Positions 53,126 to 62,015 of a stretch of DNA of 64,000 bases are shown here, in pieces; position 1 is the first letter of the stretch, and each line of letters starts with the position of its first letter. The position numbers and the translations under genes are program-made. Source of the stretch: Shewanella woodyi ATCC 51908 (GTDB lineage Bacteria; Pseudomonadota; Gammaproteobacteria; Enterobacterales; Shewanellaceae); contig NC_010506.1 of the NCBI RefSeq assembly GCF_000019525.1, positions 4,898,001-4,962,000 on the forward strand. The letters are read 5' to 3'. Below the pieces are notes generated by a model. It made no database searches and was not told the DNA's origin. It was given only the letters and a program-made list of their open reading frames with translations.

Positions 53126-53681
53126 CAACATCCCTTTTATATTTTGTTTTATATTCTGAGTTTTAGGACTCTAGATCGTTCGCAAGCTCACTGCTAGGCC
53201 GCTTCGCGGCTAGAGCGGACTTCGTCCTGCTATACAATCAAGAGCTAAAGAAACGGGTTCTAGGTTCTAGGTTCTAGGTTCTAGGTTCTTCAGACAATAC
53301 ACCACAGTTTTGACCCCGAAGAAATACAATTTCAAACTGATCGGGATAAGGGCTAAGCCGTCAAGCCCTTGCTTTACATAAAAAGTCAGCTCCTGAGCAT
53401 ATATCTCTTTATTACAAGCCGCTGAGGGCTCCTCACCCAAAAGCCGCTGAAGGCTCATGGATGGGGTGAGCCAGCATAGACAATAACGCCACAACAAAGA
53501 AAGCGAAGTACAAGGCGCCCCACAGCGAACGACGACGCAACACATTTTCGGCAGTATTTTTCAAAGTGATCGCCTCTGTGGCTAAGCAGTCAAGCTGGCT
53601 CAGCCCCTGAGCATACGACTAGTATGTGATGGGGTGAGCCAGCGTAGACAATAACGCCACAGTGGTGAGCAAGAAGAAAGA
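53126..53681. other. Repeat-rich region between btuF and cobO
   Basis: No confident gene. It holds a GGTTCTA array (53256-53289) and an imperfect duplication: the segment 53460-53493 (ATGGGGTGAGCCAGC and on to GACAATAACGCCACA) recurs at 53628-53661. Read on the minus strand, both copies encode VALLS(T/M)LAHPI. In the copy at 53460-53590 the frame extends as AENVLRRRSLWGALYFAFFV, looking like the end of a membrane protein without a start codon. A 92-codon frame (53545-53267) overlaps this but looks like chance. Confidence 0.55.
53256..53289. repeat. Tandem heptamer GGTTCTA, about 5 copies
   Basis: Four exact 7-bp units and a near-exact fifth, the same unit as the 10-copy array at 38472-38541, 15 kb away. 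Confidence 0.95.
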
Positions 53682-54332
53682 TCAGTAGTCGAAGCCGGGC
53701 TGCGCTTTGATTCCGGCTTCAAACGCATGTTTGATCGGCTGCACCTCACTCACCGTATCCGCTAACTCGACAATGGCTCGATGACACGCTCTTCCCGTCA
53801 CTATCACATGTTGCATCTTAGGCCTGTTTTTTAACGCTTCGACCACCCGCTCAACATCTAGGTAGTGATAACTTATCATGTAGGTAAGTTCATCGAGCAT
53901 CAGGCAATCAATAGTCTCATCTTTGAGTAACTTCTCTGCCGCAGCCCAGGCACTTTCCGCGGCTTGAGTATCCTTTTCTCTGTCTTGGGTCTCCCAGGTA
54001 AAGCCTGTGCCCATCACATGAAAATCAACACCTGCTCCCTCAAGTAGAGTACGCTCACCACAGTCCCAGTTTCCCTTGATAAACTGAACAACGGCGGCTT
54101 TCTTACCATGGCCGACAGAGCGAGCTATGGTGCCGAAACCTGAAGTGGACTTCCCCTTACCATTACCCGTTAACACGAGCAATATGCCCTTCTCCTCTTG
54201 AGCGGCAGCAATTTTGGCATCTACCGTCTCTTTGACTCTCTGCTGCCTCTCTTTATGGCGCTGAGCTTTTCGCTCCTCCTGAGTCATCTCACTCTTATCT
54301 GTCATGTTCGACGTTCCGTTATTTTCTGTCAT
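53682..54332 (-). CDS. cobO: Cob(I)yrinic acid a,c-diamide adenosyltransferase
   Basis: A 216-residue CobO/BtuR-type adenosyltransferase that adds the 5'-deoxyadenosyl group of ATP to cobalt. P-loop GNGKGKSTSGFGTIAR is near residue 57, with VVQFIKGNWDCGERTLL, LDELTYMISYHYL and HVIVTGRACHRAIVELADTV following. The first 30 residues are a charged extension (SEMTQEERKAQRHKERQQRV). Located between cobQ and the repeat region; the 59-base gap to cobQ suggests one operon. Confidence 0.94.
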   Translation of the reverse strand: MTENNGTSNMTDKSEMTQEERKAQRHKERQQRVKETVDAKIAAAQEEKGILLVLTGNGKGKSTSGFGTIARSVGHGKKAAVVQFIKGNWDCGERTLLEGAGVDFHVMGTGFTWETQDREKDTQAAESAWAAAEKLLKDETIDCLMLDELTYMISYHYLDVERVVEALKNRPKMQHVIVTGRACHRAIVELADTVSEVQPIKHAFEAGIKAQPGFDY

Positions 54333-54391
54333 GGTATTTCCGTCAATTAGTTAATCACTTGAAGCCAAATACAGCGCTAAAGCTGGTAGCT

Positions 54392-55975
54392 TCACGATCT
54401 TAAAATCTCTTCTATCTTCTCTATATCTAAACTTTTCTCTAGCTGATCGGCAAACCGATTAAGTTGCTCCTCACGGATGGCATCGATATCCACCACTTGG
54501 GCATGATTCAATCCCGCCCATTTGAGGATAAGAGTGCAAGCCTGAGGCGAGTCAAACACACCATGAAGATAGGTGCCTAAAATTTGGTTGTCTTTAGTGA
54601 GCATGCCATCACTAAACTCTTCAGCTTCACTCTCAACGGTGAGGCTAAACGGAGAGTTTTGACTCAGATCAGGATTTAATATTTGGGACTCGCCACAATG
54701 GATCTCGTAGCCTTTCACTGCTGCCTGCTCCCCTAACAAAGAGAGCTCACCAGTGACCTGTCTTAACACCTTGTCTGGCTTAAGCTCTGTTACGAGTGAG
54801 AGGTAACCTAACCCTTCTGTATCACCCACCTCACCTTCAACCCCACTAGGATCGTCAATCATCAAGCCTAACATCTGATATCCGCCACAGATCCCCATCA
54901 CCTTACCACCATACCTAAGATGTTTAGCCAGCGCGATATCCCAGCCCTGCTCACGCATGAAATCCAGATCAGCCCGAACATTTTTACTGCCCGGTAGTAT
55001 GATCAGATCGGCTTGAGGTAGTTCTCCAGAAGTTAATGGAGATTGAGACAGAGTTTGCACTGAGACATAGTTAAACTCAATCTGCGGGTGCAACCTAAGG
55101 GGATCAAAATCGGTGTGATTACTGATGCGAGGAAAAACTAAAACAAGGACATTAAGCTTGCTGTTTTGGGATTTAACAGGCGATGCCACCAAGGCATCTT
55201 CAGCGTCCAAATGCAGATCATGTAAATAGGGCAACACACCTAACACAGGTTTATTCGTGTAGAACTCCAGCCAATCGAGTCCAGATTGCAGCAGTGCAAT
55301 ATCGCCGCGAAAACGGTTAATCACAAACCCTTTAACCCTAGCCTGCTCAGACTCAGAAAGCAGCGCGAGAGTGCCAACCATATGAGCAAACACACCACCT
55401 TTGTCGATATCAGCTATGATGATCACAGGGCAATCTACCGCTTCGGCAAAGCCCATATTAGCAATATCACCTTCACGCAGATTAATCTCAGCAGGGCTAC
55501 CAGCACCCTCTACAAACAAAGTGTCATAACCTCTAGATAAACGCTCAAAGGAGTCGAGTACTGCCGACATCGCCTTGACTCGGTAGCCCCCCTTCTCTTT
55601 TATTCGCTCGCCATCTTGACCAAAAAAGGTCTTAGCTTCCATCTGATCTAAGGCTCGACCTTGCACGATAACTTGAGCACCCGTATCAGAACTGGGCTTG
55701 AGTAAAATAGGGTTAAAATCTGTGTGCAGAGGTAAACCACAGGCTATCGCTTGCAGCGCTTGGGCGCGGCCAATCTCACCACCATCGGCAGTAACCGCAC
55801 TATTAAGCGCCATATTTTGTGGCTTGAAGGGAGCAACGTTAACACCGCGACGGGCAAACAAACGGCACAAACCTGCGACTAAGGTGCTTTTGCCGGCATC
55901 TGAAGTGGTACCCTGTACCATAAGCACTTGAGCTGGAACTGCTGTATCTGATTCAATCTTCTTTTTGGGGCTCAT
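54392..55975 (-). CDS. cobQ: Cobyric acid synthase
   Basis: A 527-residue amidotransferase forming adenosylcobyric acid. The N-terminal ATP-binding [20 protein letters not shown] and [20 protein letters not shown] segments are followed by a class I glutaminase-like domain with active-site Cys in [13 protein letters not shown] and His in [10 protein letters not shown] near the end. Five bases after cobU, with AAGGGATAG before the ATG. In the operon it is the one gene that acts on cobyrinic-acid-level intermediates; no corrin-ring genes are in the window. Confidence 0.95.
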   Translation of the reverse strand: MSPKKKIESDTAVPAQVLMVQGTTSDAGKSTLVAGLCRLFARRGVNVAPFKPQNMALNSAVTADGGEIGRAQALQAIACGLPLHTDFNPILLKPSSDTGAQVIVQGRALDQMEAKTFFGQDGERIKEKGGYRVKAMSAVLDSFERLSRGYDTLFVEGAGSPAEINLREGDIANMGFAEAVDCPVIIIADIDKGGVFAHMVGTLALLSESEQARVKGFVINRFRGDIALLQSGLDWLEFYTNKPVLGVLPYLHDLHLDAEDALVASPVKSQNSKLNVLVLVFPRISNHTDFDPLRLHPQIEFNYVSVQTLSQSPLTSGELPQADLIILPGSKNVRADLDFMREQGWDIALAKHLRYGGKVMGICGGYQMLGLMIDDPSGVEGEVGDTEGLGYLSLVTELKPDKVLRQVTGELSLLGEQAAVKGYEIHCGESQILNPDLSQNSPFSLTVESEAEEFSDGMLTKDNQILGTYLHGVFDSPQACTLILKWAGLNHAQVVDIDAIREEQLNRFADQLEKSLDIEKIEEILRS

Positions 55976-55980
55976 CTTAT

Positions 55981-56523
55981 CTATCCCTTTAACCTCATGG
56001 GAAGTCCAGCTGTGACTAACACAACTTCGTCAGCAATCTTGGCGATATCCTGATGCAGCCAGCCAGCTTCATCGACAAAGCGGCGGCTTAACTCTCCCAT
56101 AGGCACTATGCCACACCCTACCTCATTGCTCACTAAATAGACCTCTCCTGGTAGTGATGGCAGGGCTTGCAACAGCATAGTTTTGGCTTTACGCCAACGC
56201 TCTTCAGACTGAGTTTTTGGCTCAATGAGCAGATGATTGGTCAGCCAAAGCGTTAAACAGTCCACTACTATCACTCTGTTATCTCTAGCAATGGCTTTAA
56301 GTGTCTCCACCAGTTCAAAGGGCGTCTCATAGGTTAACCACTCAATACTGTCTTGCTCTCTATCGAGCTGATGTCTGGTGATCCTTTCATGCATCTCACT
56401 GTCCAGCGCCTGAGCAGTCGCGAGATAAACACATTCATATCCCTTTGCAGCAAGTGCCACAGCCGCTTGAGTAGCAAAACGGGTTTTGCCACTCCTGGCA
56501 CCGCCTAAAATCAGATGGTTCAC
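55981..56523 (-). CDS. cobU: Adenosylcobinamide kinase/guanylyltransferase
   Basis: A 180-residue CobU/CobP enzyme that phosphorylates adenosylcobinamide and adds GMP. P-loop [15 protein letters not shown] is at the N-terminus, with [20 protein letters not shown] carrying the guanylated His, then [14 protein letters not shown] and [20 protein letters not shown]. Its start overlaps the cobS stop by 4 bases (ATGA). It works with CobS and CobT to assemble the lower nucleotide loop. Confidence 0.95.
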   Translation of the reverse strand: MNHLILGGARSGKTRFATQAAVALAAKGYECVYLATAQALDSEMHERITRHQLDREQDSIEWLTYETPFELVETLKAIARDNRVIVVDCLTLWLTNHLLIEPKTQSEERWRKAKTMLLQALPSLPGEVYLVSNEVGCGIVPMGELSRRFVDEAGWLHQDIAKIADEVVLVTAGLPMRLKG

Positions 56524-57293
56524 AGTGAGAACCCCAACAACATAAGGTAACAGGCTAACTCAGCAAGCTGTTGAGTCGCACCCAGAGTATCCCCTGTGTA
56601 GCCGCCAATTTGACGATGAAACAGATAGATAAGCCCCCAACGTAACAGCACAAGTCCGATAGCAATATAGAGGCCTCCACTTAATCCACTACACCAGAGC
56701 ACAAGCACTGCTGTCGCCAGTAAAATCAATAACTCATTGACCGTTTGGTTCTGAGCCAGAGGTTTACTTTTACTAGAATCGTCATCGCGAACATAGGATT
56801 GGGAAAAGATAAGGCTCGCCGCCATCACTCGGCTCAAGGTGTGACCGACTATCAAAGCTGTCACGACTAAGTCAGGATTATAGAGCGCCAACTCACTGAG
56901 CAGAATGAACTTAAGCATGAGCCCCATCACCAGAGCAAGCGCCCCATAGGTGCCTATCCTTGAGTCTTTCATAATCTTAAGTTTATCAGCCACACTCCAG
57001 CCACCACCTAAACCATCGGCGGTATCGGCCAATCCATCTTCATGGAAGCCACCAGTCACGACTAATCCAGCGATCATGGCAAATATAATGCTGACTGAAA
57101 CAGGGAGAAAACCGCGAGTTATCTCATAAACCAGCGCACAGATCCCCCCCACTAAAAGTCCAATCAGTCCAAAATAACGATTAGCTTTATTTAAACTTTC
57201 GCCATCGACCTTAACCCATGTCGGCATAGGAATGCGGGTAAAAAAGCCCATGGCGATAAAAAAAAGAGTCAGCTGTTGACGTAAAACATGCAT
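56520..57293 (-). CDS. cobS: Cobalamin synthase (adenosylcobinamide-GDP ribazoletransferase)
   Basis: A 257-residue integral membrane enzyme that joins adenosylcobinamide-GDP to alpha-ribazole. Conserved motif TGGFHEDGLADTADGLGGGW with DxADxxGG acidic residues is near residue 75, and MKDSRIGTYGALALVMGL follows. Several membrane helices make up the rest. It lies between cobT and cobU, overlapping cobU. Upstream (57294-57399) are degenerate short repeats. Confidence 0.94.
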   Translation of the reverse strand: MHVLRQQLTLFFIAMGFFTRIPMPTWVKVDGESLNKANRYFGLIGLLVGGICALVYEITRGFLPVSVSIIFAMIAGLVVTGGFHEDGLADTADGLGGGWSVADKLKIMKDSRIGTYGALALVMGLMLKFILLSELALYNPDLVVTALIVGHTLSRVMAASLIFSQSYVRDDDSSKSKPLAQNQTVNELLILLATAVLVLWCSGLSGGLYIAIGLVLLRWGLIYLFHRQIGGYTGDTLGATQQLAELACYLMLLGFSL

Positions 57294-57399
57294 ATAAATA
57301 TCCAGAAGAAAAGCAGTGTTAAGTCGAGAGTTAAAGATAAAGCTAAGACAGTATCGAGTCGCGAGTTAACGCTTTAGCTCGTAACTCTAAACTCGTCGC

Positions 57400-58440
57400 T
57401 TATATCTCTATACCCGCATCACTGAAGCTGGCCATCTCATTGTAAAAACCAGCAGCAGCTTGGATCATAGGTAGCGCTAGTGCGGCTCCGGTACCTTCAC
57501 CTAATCTCATATCCAGTTTCAATAACGGACGTGCATGCAGGTGCTCCATCATCAGGCAGTGACCGCGTTCATCGGATTGATGACCAAAGATCATATAACC
57601 GCGCACATTAGGGTTTATCTTTACCGCTACCATGGCCGCAGCCGTGGCAATAAACCCATCAATCACCACTAGCATGCCTCTTTCGGCAGCCGCAAGCATG
57701 GCCCCTGTCATCTGCACGATTTCAAAGCCACCAAGGCAGGCCAAAATATTAAAGGGATCGGCAAGCTCTGACTCATGAACATGCAGAGCCTGTTCCACAA
57801 GCATCTGTTTACGCTTTAGGGTTGCCGCGTCGATCCCTGTGCCGCGCCCGACACAATCGATACTATCCATTTCCATTATGCATGCCATTATCGCAGCGGC
57901 AGAGGTGGTATTTCCTATGCCCATCTCACCTAGGGCGATTAAGTTACACCCAAGTTGATGATGATGCTCAATACGCGCTCGCGCCATCTCCATGCCTTGC
58001 TTTACCGCACCCAATGTCATTGCAGCTTGGCGGTGGATCGGCGCCGTTCCCGCCCCCAATCGTTGGTCGATAATCCCTTCAACCCCCTCCAAGGGTTGTA
58101 AAATTCCGCAATCAATCACTTCAAGTTCAAAGCCCACCTGACGGCAGAACACATTGATAGCCGCGCCGCCATTGATAAAGTTCATCACCATCTGGGTAGT
58201 CACTTCACTCGGCGCTATCGATACTCCGGCAGCAGCAATACCATGGTCGGCGGCAAATACCAGCAGCTTAGGATTCGATATCTTTGGCTTATCCTTACCT
58301 AGTACGCGAGCTATCTGTTTAGCCAGAAACTCAAGTTCACCAAGCGCCCCTAATGGTTTGGTCTTATTATCAATTCTACTCTGAATCTCATCATCAAACT
58401 CATGACTAATTGGCGCAATATCGAACCCAATGCCTAACAT
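57400..58440 (-). CDS. cobT: Nicotinate-nucleotide-dimethylbenzimidazole phosphoribosyltransferase
   Basis: A 346-residue CobT that makes alpha-ribazole phosphate from dimethylbenzimidazole. Conserved [54 protein letters not shown] and [14 protein letters not shown] are present, and the catalytic Glu is in [15 protein letters not shown] near residue 317. Gaps of 106 bases before cobS and 204 bases after btuC separate it, but orientation supports one operon. Confidence 0.95.
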   Translation of the reverse strand: MLGIGFDIAPISHEFDDEIQSRIDNKTKPLGALGELEFLAKQIARVLGKDKPKISNPKLLVFAADHGIAAAGVSIAPSEVTTQMVMNFINGGAAINVFCRQVGFELEVIDCGILQPLEGVEGIIDQRLGAGTAPIHRQAAMTLGAVKQGMEMARARIEHHHQLGCNLIALGEMGIGNTTSAAAIMACIMEMDSIDCVGRGTGIDAATLKRKQMLVEQALHVHESELADPFNILACLGGFEIVQMTGAMLAAAERGMLVVIDGFIATAAAMVAVKINPNVRGYMIFGHQSDERGHCLMMEHLHARPLLKLDMRLGEGTGAALALPMIQAAAGFYNEMASFSDAGIEI

Positions 58441-58644
58441 ATTCCATACCCTGATTTAATTATTTAATCTTCTCACTATGCTCAAACCCTTTCAAAGTAC
58501 TGAAATTTCAATCTAAAGAGGTTTAAGCGAGTAAGTCAAAAGTAGTACTTTAAACACGAACACTAAGAAAACATGAAAGCGTTGAGGCTGCAAGCCCCAT
58601 AGACACTCTTTACCTAAATTCTTACGCGACTTACTGTTCGCTAT

Positions 58645-59682
58645 CTATTTTTTTCGCCCTAAAATAGCCAGAAAGAAAACACTGCCGATCACAGCCGTAA
58701 TAATGCCGATAGGCAGCTCTTGGTGACTCAATAGTGTCCGAGCCAACACATCGATCCAGATCATAAACAAGCCACCAAACAGCGCCGTCGTCAGCAGAGG
58801 AAAGTAGCCAGGAAATAGCATTCTGACCGTGTGTGGGATCATCAAACCCACAAAGCCAATTCCTCCACAGTTGGCCACTAAGATAGCGGTGATGAACGAG
58901 CACAGTAATAGCATCTGCAAGCGCAAACGAGCGACGTTAACACCTAATGTGTGGGCGGTTTCATCTCCAGCTCTCATGGCCATTATCTGGCGCTTAAATA
59001 ACAGTATGATTACAGTAGAAAAGCTCACGACAGCAAAGGGAAGCAATAGGGTATCCCAACCCGCTTTTGCAAAACTGCCCAGACTCCAAAAAAGCACAGA
59101 TGCTGCGGCCTGGGGGCTGGAGAAATAGAGCAGAAGGCTAGTGAGCGCCCCGAACATAAAGGAGATAGCTACGCCAGAAAGCAGCATGCGCTCAATCTGA
59201 CTACTCATGGTGCGGCCACACAGACTCAGCACCATCAATACCGACAAACCAGCACCGATAAATGCCCCTAATGGCAAACTTAACCACTCGTAACGCTCGA
59301 ACAGCCCTGAGCTAGAGAACAGCGTCAGCACCACCACTGCACCAAAGGAAGCACCCGAGGAGATCCCAAACAGATAGGGGTCCGCTAACGGGTTACGGGT
59401 CACGGTTTGTAACACACTACCAGCAATAGAGAGTCCCGCTCCCGCGGTAAAAGCCAGTAAAATCCGCGGAAACCTGAGTTCGATAATGATCCGCTCGGCA
59501 ATGCCAGCTCCCTCTGAGACTCCCGAACCAAAAGCTTTATGTTCTAGTACACTCAACACGTCGACAAAGGAGAGATCCGCAGCGCCAAAACTCGCAGCAG
59601 CCACTAAGGAGACAAGCGAGATAATCAAGAGCGAGAGGTTGACCCAAACCTGATGTAGGCCAGACTTAACTGCCACTGTCAT
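58645..59682 (-). CDS. btuC: Cobalamin/corrinoid ABC transporter permease (BtuC-like)
   Basis: A 345-residue FecCD-type permease with about ten helices, from the ATG at 59682 (GGGAGG 5 bases upstream). Signature segments are RFPRILLAFTAGAGLSIAGS, VTRNPLADPYLFGISSGASF, GGIGFVGLMIPHTVRMLFP and LPIGIITAVIGSVFFLAILG. Longer in-frame starts run into btuD. It overlaps btuD by 17 bases and forms the membrane channel with it; BtuF is at the far end of the operon. Confidence 0.94.
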   Translation of the reverse strand: MTVAVKSGLHQVWVNLSLLIISLVSLVAAASFGAADLSFVDVLSVLEHKAFGSGVSEGAGIAERIIIELRFPRILLAFTAGAGLSIAGSVLQTVTRNPLADPYLFGISSGASFGAVVVLTLFSSSGLFERYEWLSLPLGAFIGAGLSVLMVLSLCGRTMSSQIERMLLSGVAISFMFGALTSLLLYFSSPQAAASVLFWSLGSFAKAGWDTLLLPFAVVSFSTVIILLFKRQIMAMRAGDETAHTLGVNVARLRLQMLLLCSFITAILVANCGGIGFVGLMIPHTVRMLFPGYFPLLTTALFGGLFMIWIDVLARTLLSHQELPIGIITAVIGSVFFLAILGRKK

Positions 59683-60505
59683 CTTGCCTCCCTTGCTTCT
59701 CTTTAATTGAGGAGTAGCCATAAAAATAGCTGATCTGAGGATTGGCATGTTGAGGATGCGGCTCGACTTTACAGCAGACACCGAACACGTCCCCAATTCG
59801 CTGCTCAGTTAACACCTCTACAGGTGCGCCATGGGAGATACACTTTCCTCCATCTAATAACAGCAACTGATCACACAGGGCACTGGCAAGATTTAGATCA
59901 TGAATAGAGGTGATAACTGAAATATTAAGGCTTCGAAGCAGCTCTAAGATCTGTATCTGATAACGAATATCTAGATGATTGGTAGGCTCATCTAAAATCA
60001 GCAGTTTAGGTCGTTGCACTATCGCCCGGGCAATCAAGGCACGCTGCTTTTCACCACCGGAAAGGTGCTCATAAGCTTGCCCAGCTTTATGGGTCAACCC
60101 CACTTTTGCTAGCGCATCATTGATAACCTCTCTGTCTTTAGCTGTGGTTATCTCAAAAGGCCCCTTATGGGGAGTTAACCCAATAGCCACCAGCTGCGCT
60201 GTGGTCAGGTCAAAATGGTGTGGCGTGTCCTGGAGTACAACCGCTACTCGCTTAGCAAACTCCTTTGCTGATAGCGTTGCTATCTCGTCACCAAAAAGGG
60301 TAATTGCGCCTGAGCTTGGTTTGATATATCGGTAGAGACAGCGCAGCAGGCTGGATTTACCGGCACCATTGGGACCAATGATCCCTAACATCTCCCCTTT
60401 TGTTAGGCAGAAGTGGATACCGGATAAGATCTCACGCTCATCGGCATGCCAGCTTAAGTTATCGACCTTAAGTATTTCAGTCTCTTGAACAATTCGCTCT
60501 ATCAC
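59666..60505 (-). CDS. btuD: Cobalamin/corrinoid ABC transporter ATPase (BtuD-like)
   Basis: A 279-residue FecE/BtuD-type ATPase with a GTG start at 60505. Walker A GIIGPNGAGKSSLLRCL, Q-loop VLQDTPHHF, signature EHLSGGEKQRALIARA, Walker B PKLLILDEPTNHLD and the switch SIHDLNLASA are all present. An upstream ATG (60518) is followed by an in-frame stop, so GTG is the likely start. It is the first gene after the cobalamin riboswitch and thus the first to be repressed when B12 is plentiful. Confidence 0.93.
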   Translation of the reverse strand: MIERIVQETEILKVDNLSWHADEREILSGIHFCLTKGEMLGIIGPNGAGKSSLLRCLYRYIKPSSGAITLFGDEIATLSAKEFAKRVAVVLQDTPHHFDLTTAQLVAIGLTPHKGPFEITTAKDREVINDALAKVGLTHKAGQAYEHLSGGEKQRALIARAIVQRPKLLILDEPTNHLDIRYQIQILELLRSLNISVITSIHDLNLASALCDQLLLLDGGKCISHGAPVEVLTEQRIGDVFGVCCKVEPHPQHANPQISYFYGYSSIKEKQGRQDDSGS

Positions 60506-60686
60506 TTAACGCCCCATGTGCATCTTGTGCGGCAAATTTCAGGCATGATAAACATCGAGATACGAAGGAACCCGAACTGGCTTAACTTATTGATGATGAC
60601 GTGGCACTGCCAATTGGTGCAGTGAAAAAACAGCATTTGAAACGCCCCCTCGAGTTACCCGCTCGAGTTTTTTAGCGACAAAGTTA
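60506..60686. other. Leader between riboswitch and btuD, two hairpins
   Basis: Contains CTCGAG-TTACCCG-CTCGAG (60649-60667) and an imperfect palindrome CACTGCCAATTGGTGCAGTG (60607-60626). Both can fold in the minus-strand leader. Neither is followed by a T-run on that strand, so the expression platform is not a plain terminator in the forms I can see; it may act on translation or through another fold. Confidence 0.5.
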
Positions 60687-60895
60687 GGCAGGTATCCTGA
60701 CTCATGGTTTAAAGAGGTACTCATGTCCTAGGTCCTAGGTTAGATCCTAACGACCTCTTTAAAACACATACAGTTGCGGGTACAGTTTGGGCCATTAATA
60801 GCTAAATGCTACTCCCCAATTCCCTTTTAAGGTTGAGTTCACTTTCAAGCGCTTTGTTGTACTCAGCACTTGCTCGCTCTCAACACCTCACTTTG
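60687..60895 (-). ncRNA. Cobalamin riboswitch upstream of btuD-cob operon
   Basis: On the minus strand the conserved landmarks appear in order: TTAAAAGGGAA (60830-60820), then GCAACTG (60777-60771) in the core, and the B12 box GAGTCAGGATACCTGCC (60703-60687). Between the last two a perfect 11-bp stem TTTAAAGAGGT/ACCTCTTTAAA (60708-60718 with 60753-60763) forms a peripheral arm whose 34-base loop carries the heptamer GTCCTAG twice. The 5' end is set near 60895 by similarity only. It should switch off the transport and salvage operon when adenosylcobalamin is bound. Confidence 0.88.
60725..60738. repeat. Tandem heptamer GTCCTAG x2 in riboswitch loop
   Basis: Two exact 7-bp units in the loop of the peripheral riboswitch arm, followed by GTTAG-ATC-CTAAC which can itself fold. 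A close relative of the GGTTCTA arrays elsewhere in the window. Confidence 0.7.
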
Positions 60896-61021
60896 CGGAT
60901 CTGCCTCTGGGCATTCACTCTATCAGCAGCCAAGTTAAACAGATCCTAGATGGCGCTATTATGCCGTGTTTAATAGCTGAGTAAAACCGTAGCGATTGAA
61001 TTTTCGAGTCTTATAGTTAAT

Positions 61022-61669
61022 TCAATTGCCATTAGCACCCCAATGCAGTTTAGTGAATAGCTCCCCTTGAGCTGAGCTGTAAACGGTGATCTTCACCACG
61101 CAGGCATAATCCAGTGCAAGCTGGGTGTAAAAGCCTGCGACTCCTGTCGCACCTAATGCCTTAGACATTAGATGGCGGATCACACCACCATGGGTCACCA
61201 GTAGCAAGGTCTGCCCGCTGTACTGGCTTATTATCCTCTCCCACCCCTGATTTACTCTGGCCTCAAACTCCTGCATCGTCTCGCCATTAGGTGGCGTAAA
61301 TGCCCAAGGGTTCTTCCAGTACATATCCAACACACTTGAGCTCTGCTGAAACAGTGTTTCTAGTGTCTCGCCGTCCCAGTCACCAAAGTCTATCTCTTTG
61401 AGCCCATCCTCCATCTTCAGCGGGATCCCCTTTTCAAGGTAGAGGCTTAAAGCAAATTCGCTACAGCGGCGCAGTGGAGAGCAGATCACCTGCTCAAACT
61501 CAATATCTAACCCAGCTAATTCTTGCTGCATCTGCTCCTTGCCAAGTTGACTCAAGGCCACATCGGTTTGGCCTCGTAATATATCACCACCTTCGCATTC
61601 ACCATGACGCATCAGGTAAAGGCTGGTCGTTTTACCATTGCTCCAATCTTGCGTTTCACTTTCTTCCAT
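61022..61669 (-). CDS. cobC: Histidine phosphatase, CobC-like (alpha-ribazole phosphatase)
   Basis: About 215 residues from the ATG at 61669, which has GGAGG 6 bases upstream. The phosphoglycerate-mutase-like active site is LYLMRHGECEGGDILRGQTD, with ICSPLRRCSEFA and the second histidine in LLLVTHGGVIRHLMSKALG. ISQYSGQTLLL and the acidic DFGDWDGETLE fit CobC. Its position upstream of the B12 riboswitch operon supports removal of phosphate from alpha-ribazole phosphate, but it is separated by the riboswitch. An upstream GTG (61759) would add a (DIEGV)n tail encoded by a tandem repeat; this is rejected. Confidence 0.85.
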   Translation of the reverse strand: MEESETQDWSNGKTTSLYLMRHGECEGGDILRGQTDVALSQLGKEQMQQELAGLDIEFEQVICSPLRRCSEFALSLYLEKGIPLKMEDGLKEIDFGDWDGETLETLFQQSSSVLDMYWKNPWAFTPPNGETMQEFEARVNQGWERIISQYSGQTLLLVTHGGVIRHLMSKALGATGVAGFYTQLALDYACVVKITVYSSAQGELFTKLHWGANGN

Positions 61670-61700
61670 CCATCGCCTCCGACATTCTCTTCCTTCCACA

Positions 61701-61760
61701 CCTTCAATATCCACACCTTCAATATCCACACCTTCAATATCCACACCTTCAATATCCACA
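61701..61760. repeat. Tandem 15-bp repeat x4 upstream of cobC
   Basis: Four exact copies of CCTTCAATATCCACA lie 31 bases upstream of the likely cobC start. If translated from an upstream GTG they would encode DIEGV repeats; a multiple-of-three unit keeps the frame. Possibly part of the 5' leader. Confidence 0.9.
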
Positions 61761-62015
61761 CTGCCTAAGTTTGCAATCTATCCCCTCTTAGTCAAGCAAT
61801 TCTAATCGGTATAGGATGGATACTCGACTATCACTAGACTCTGGTTTATTATGGACGTCTATACGTATAAACATCCAAAATAAAGTTCAGATAAAACCGC
61901 ATACCAAACTAACTAAAATTGGTATAAAAACAGAGTAAACATCTGAAAGTATAGATTTATAATATAGGCACACGCTTGAGCCTGAGCAATTAAGTCGTTA
62001 AAACAGGTAGAATTT
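61761..62015. other. Divergent promoter region of cobC and metH
   Basis: 255 AT-rich bases between divergent genes, including the MetJ-like boxes (61853-61876). No gene is evident; metH has AGGTAG upstream of its ATG. Confidence 0.5.
61853..61876. promoter_or_regulatory. MetJ-like operator upstream of metH
   Basis: Three adjacent 8-base units, GGACGTCT, ATACGTAT and AAACATCC, match the MetJ met-box AGACGTCT at 7, 6 and 5 of 8 positions. This suits methionine repression of metH. Confidence 0.65.

Noticed and set aside
53267..53545. 92-codon minus-strand reading frame between cobO and btuF
   Set aside because: It overlaps the GGTTCTA array and a duplicated segment, has no good ribosome-binding site, and its composition is unlike the flanking genes.
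60649..60667. CTCGAG hairpin as the riboswitch terminator
   Set aside because: On the minus (transcribed) strand no T-run follows; the T-run is on the other strand.
61670..61759. N-terminal (DIEGV)n extension of the CobC-like protein
   Set aside because: The ATG at 61669 has a strong GGAGG site and begins just before the family homology; the extension is encoded only by a tandem repeat.
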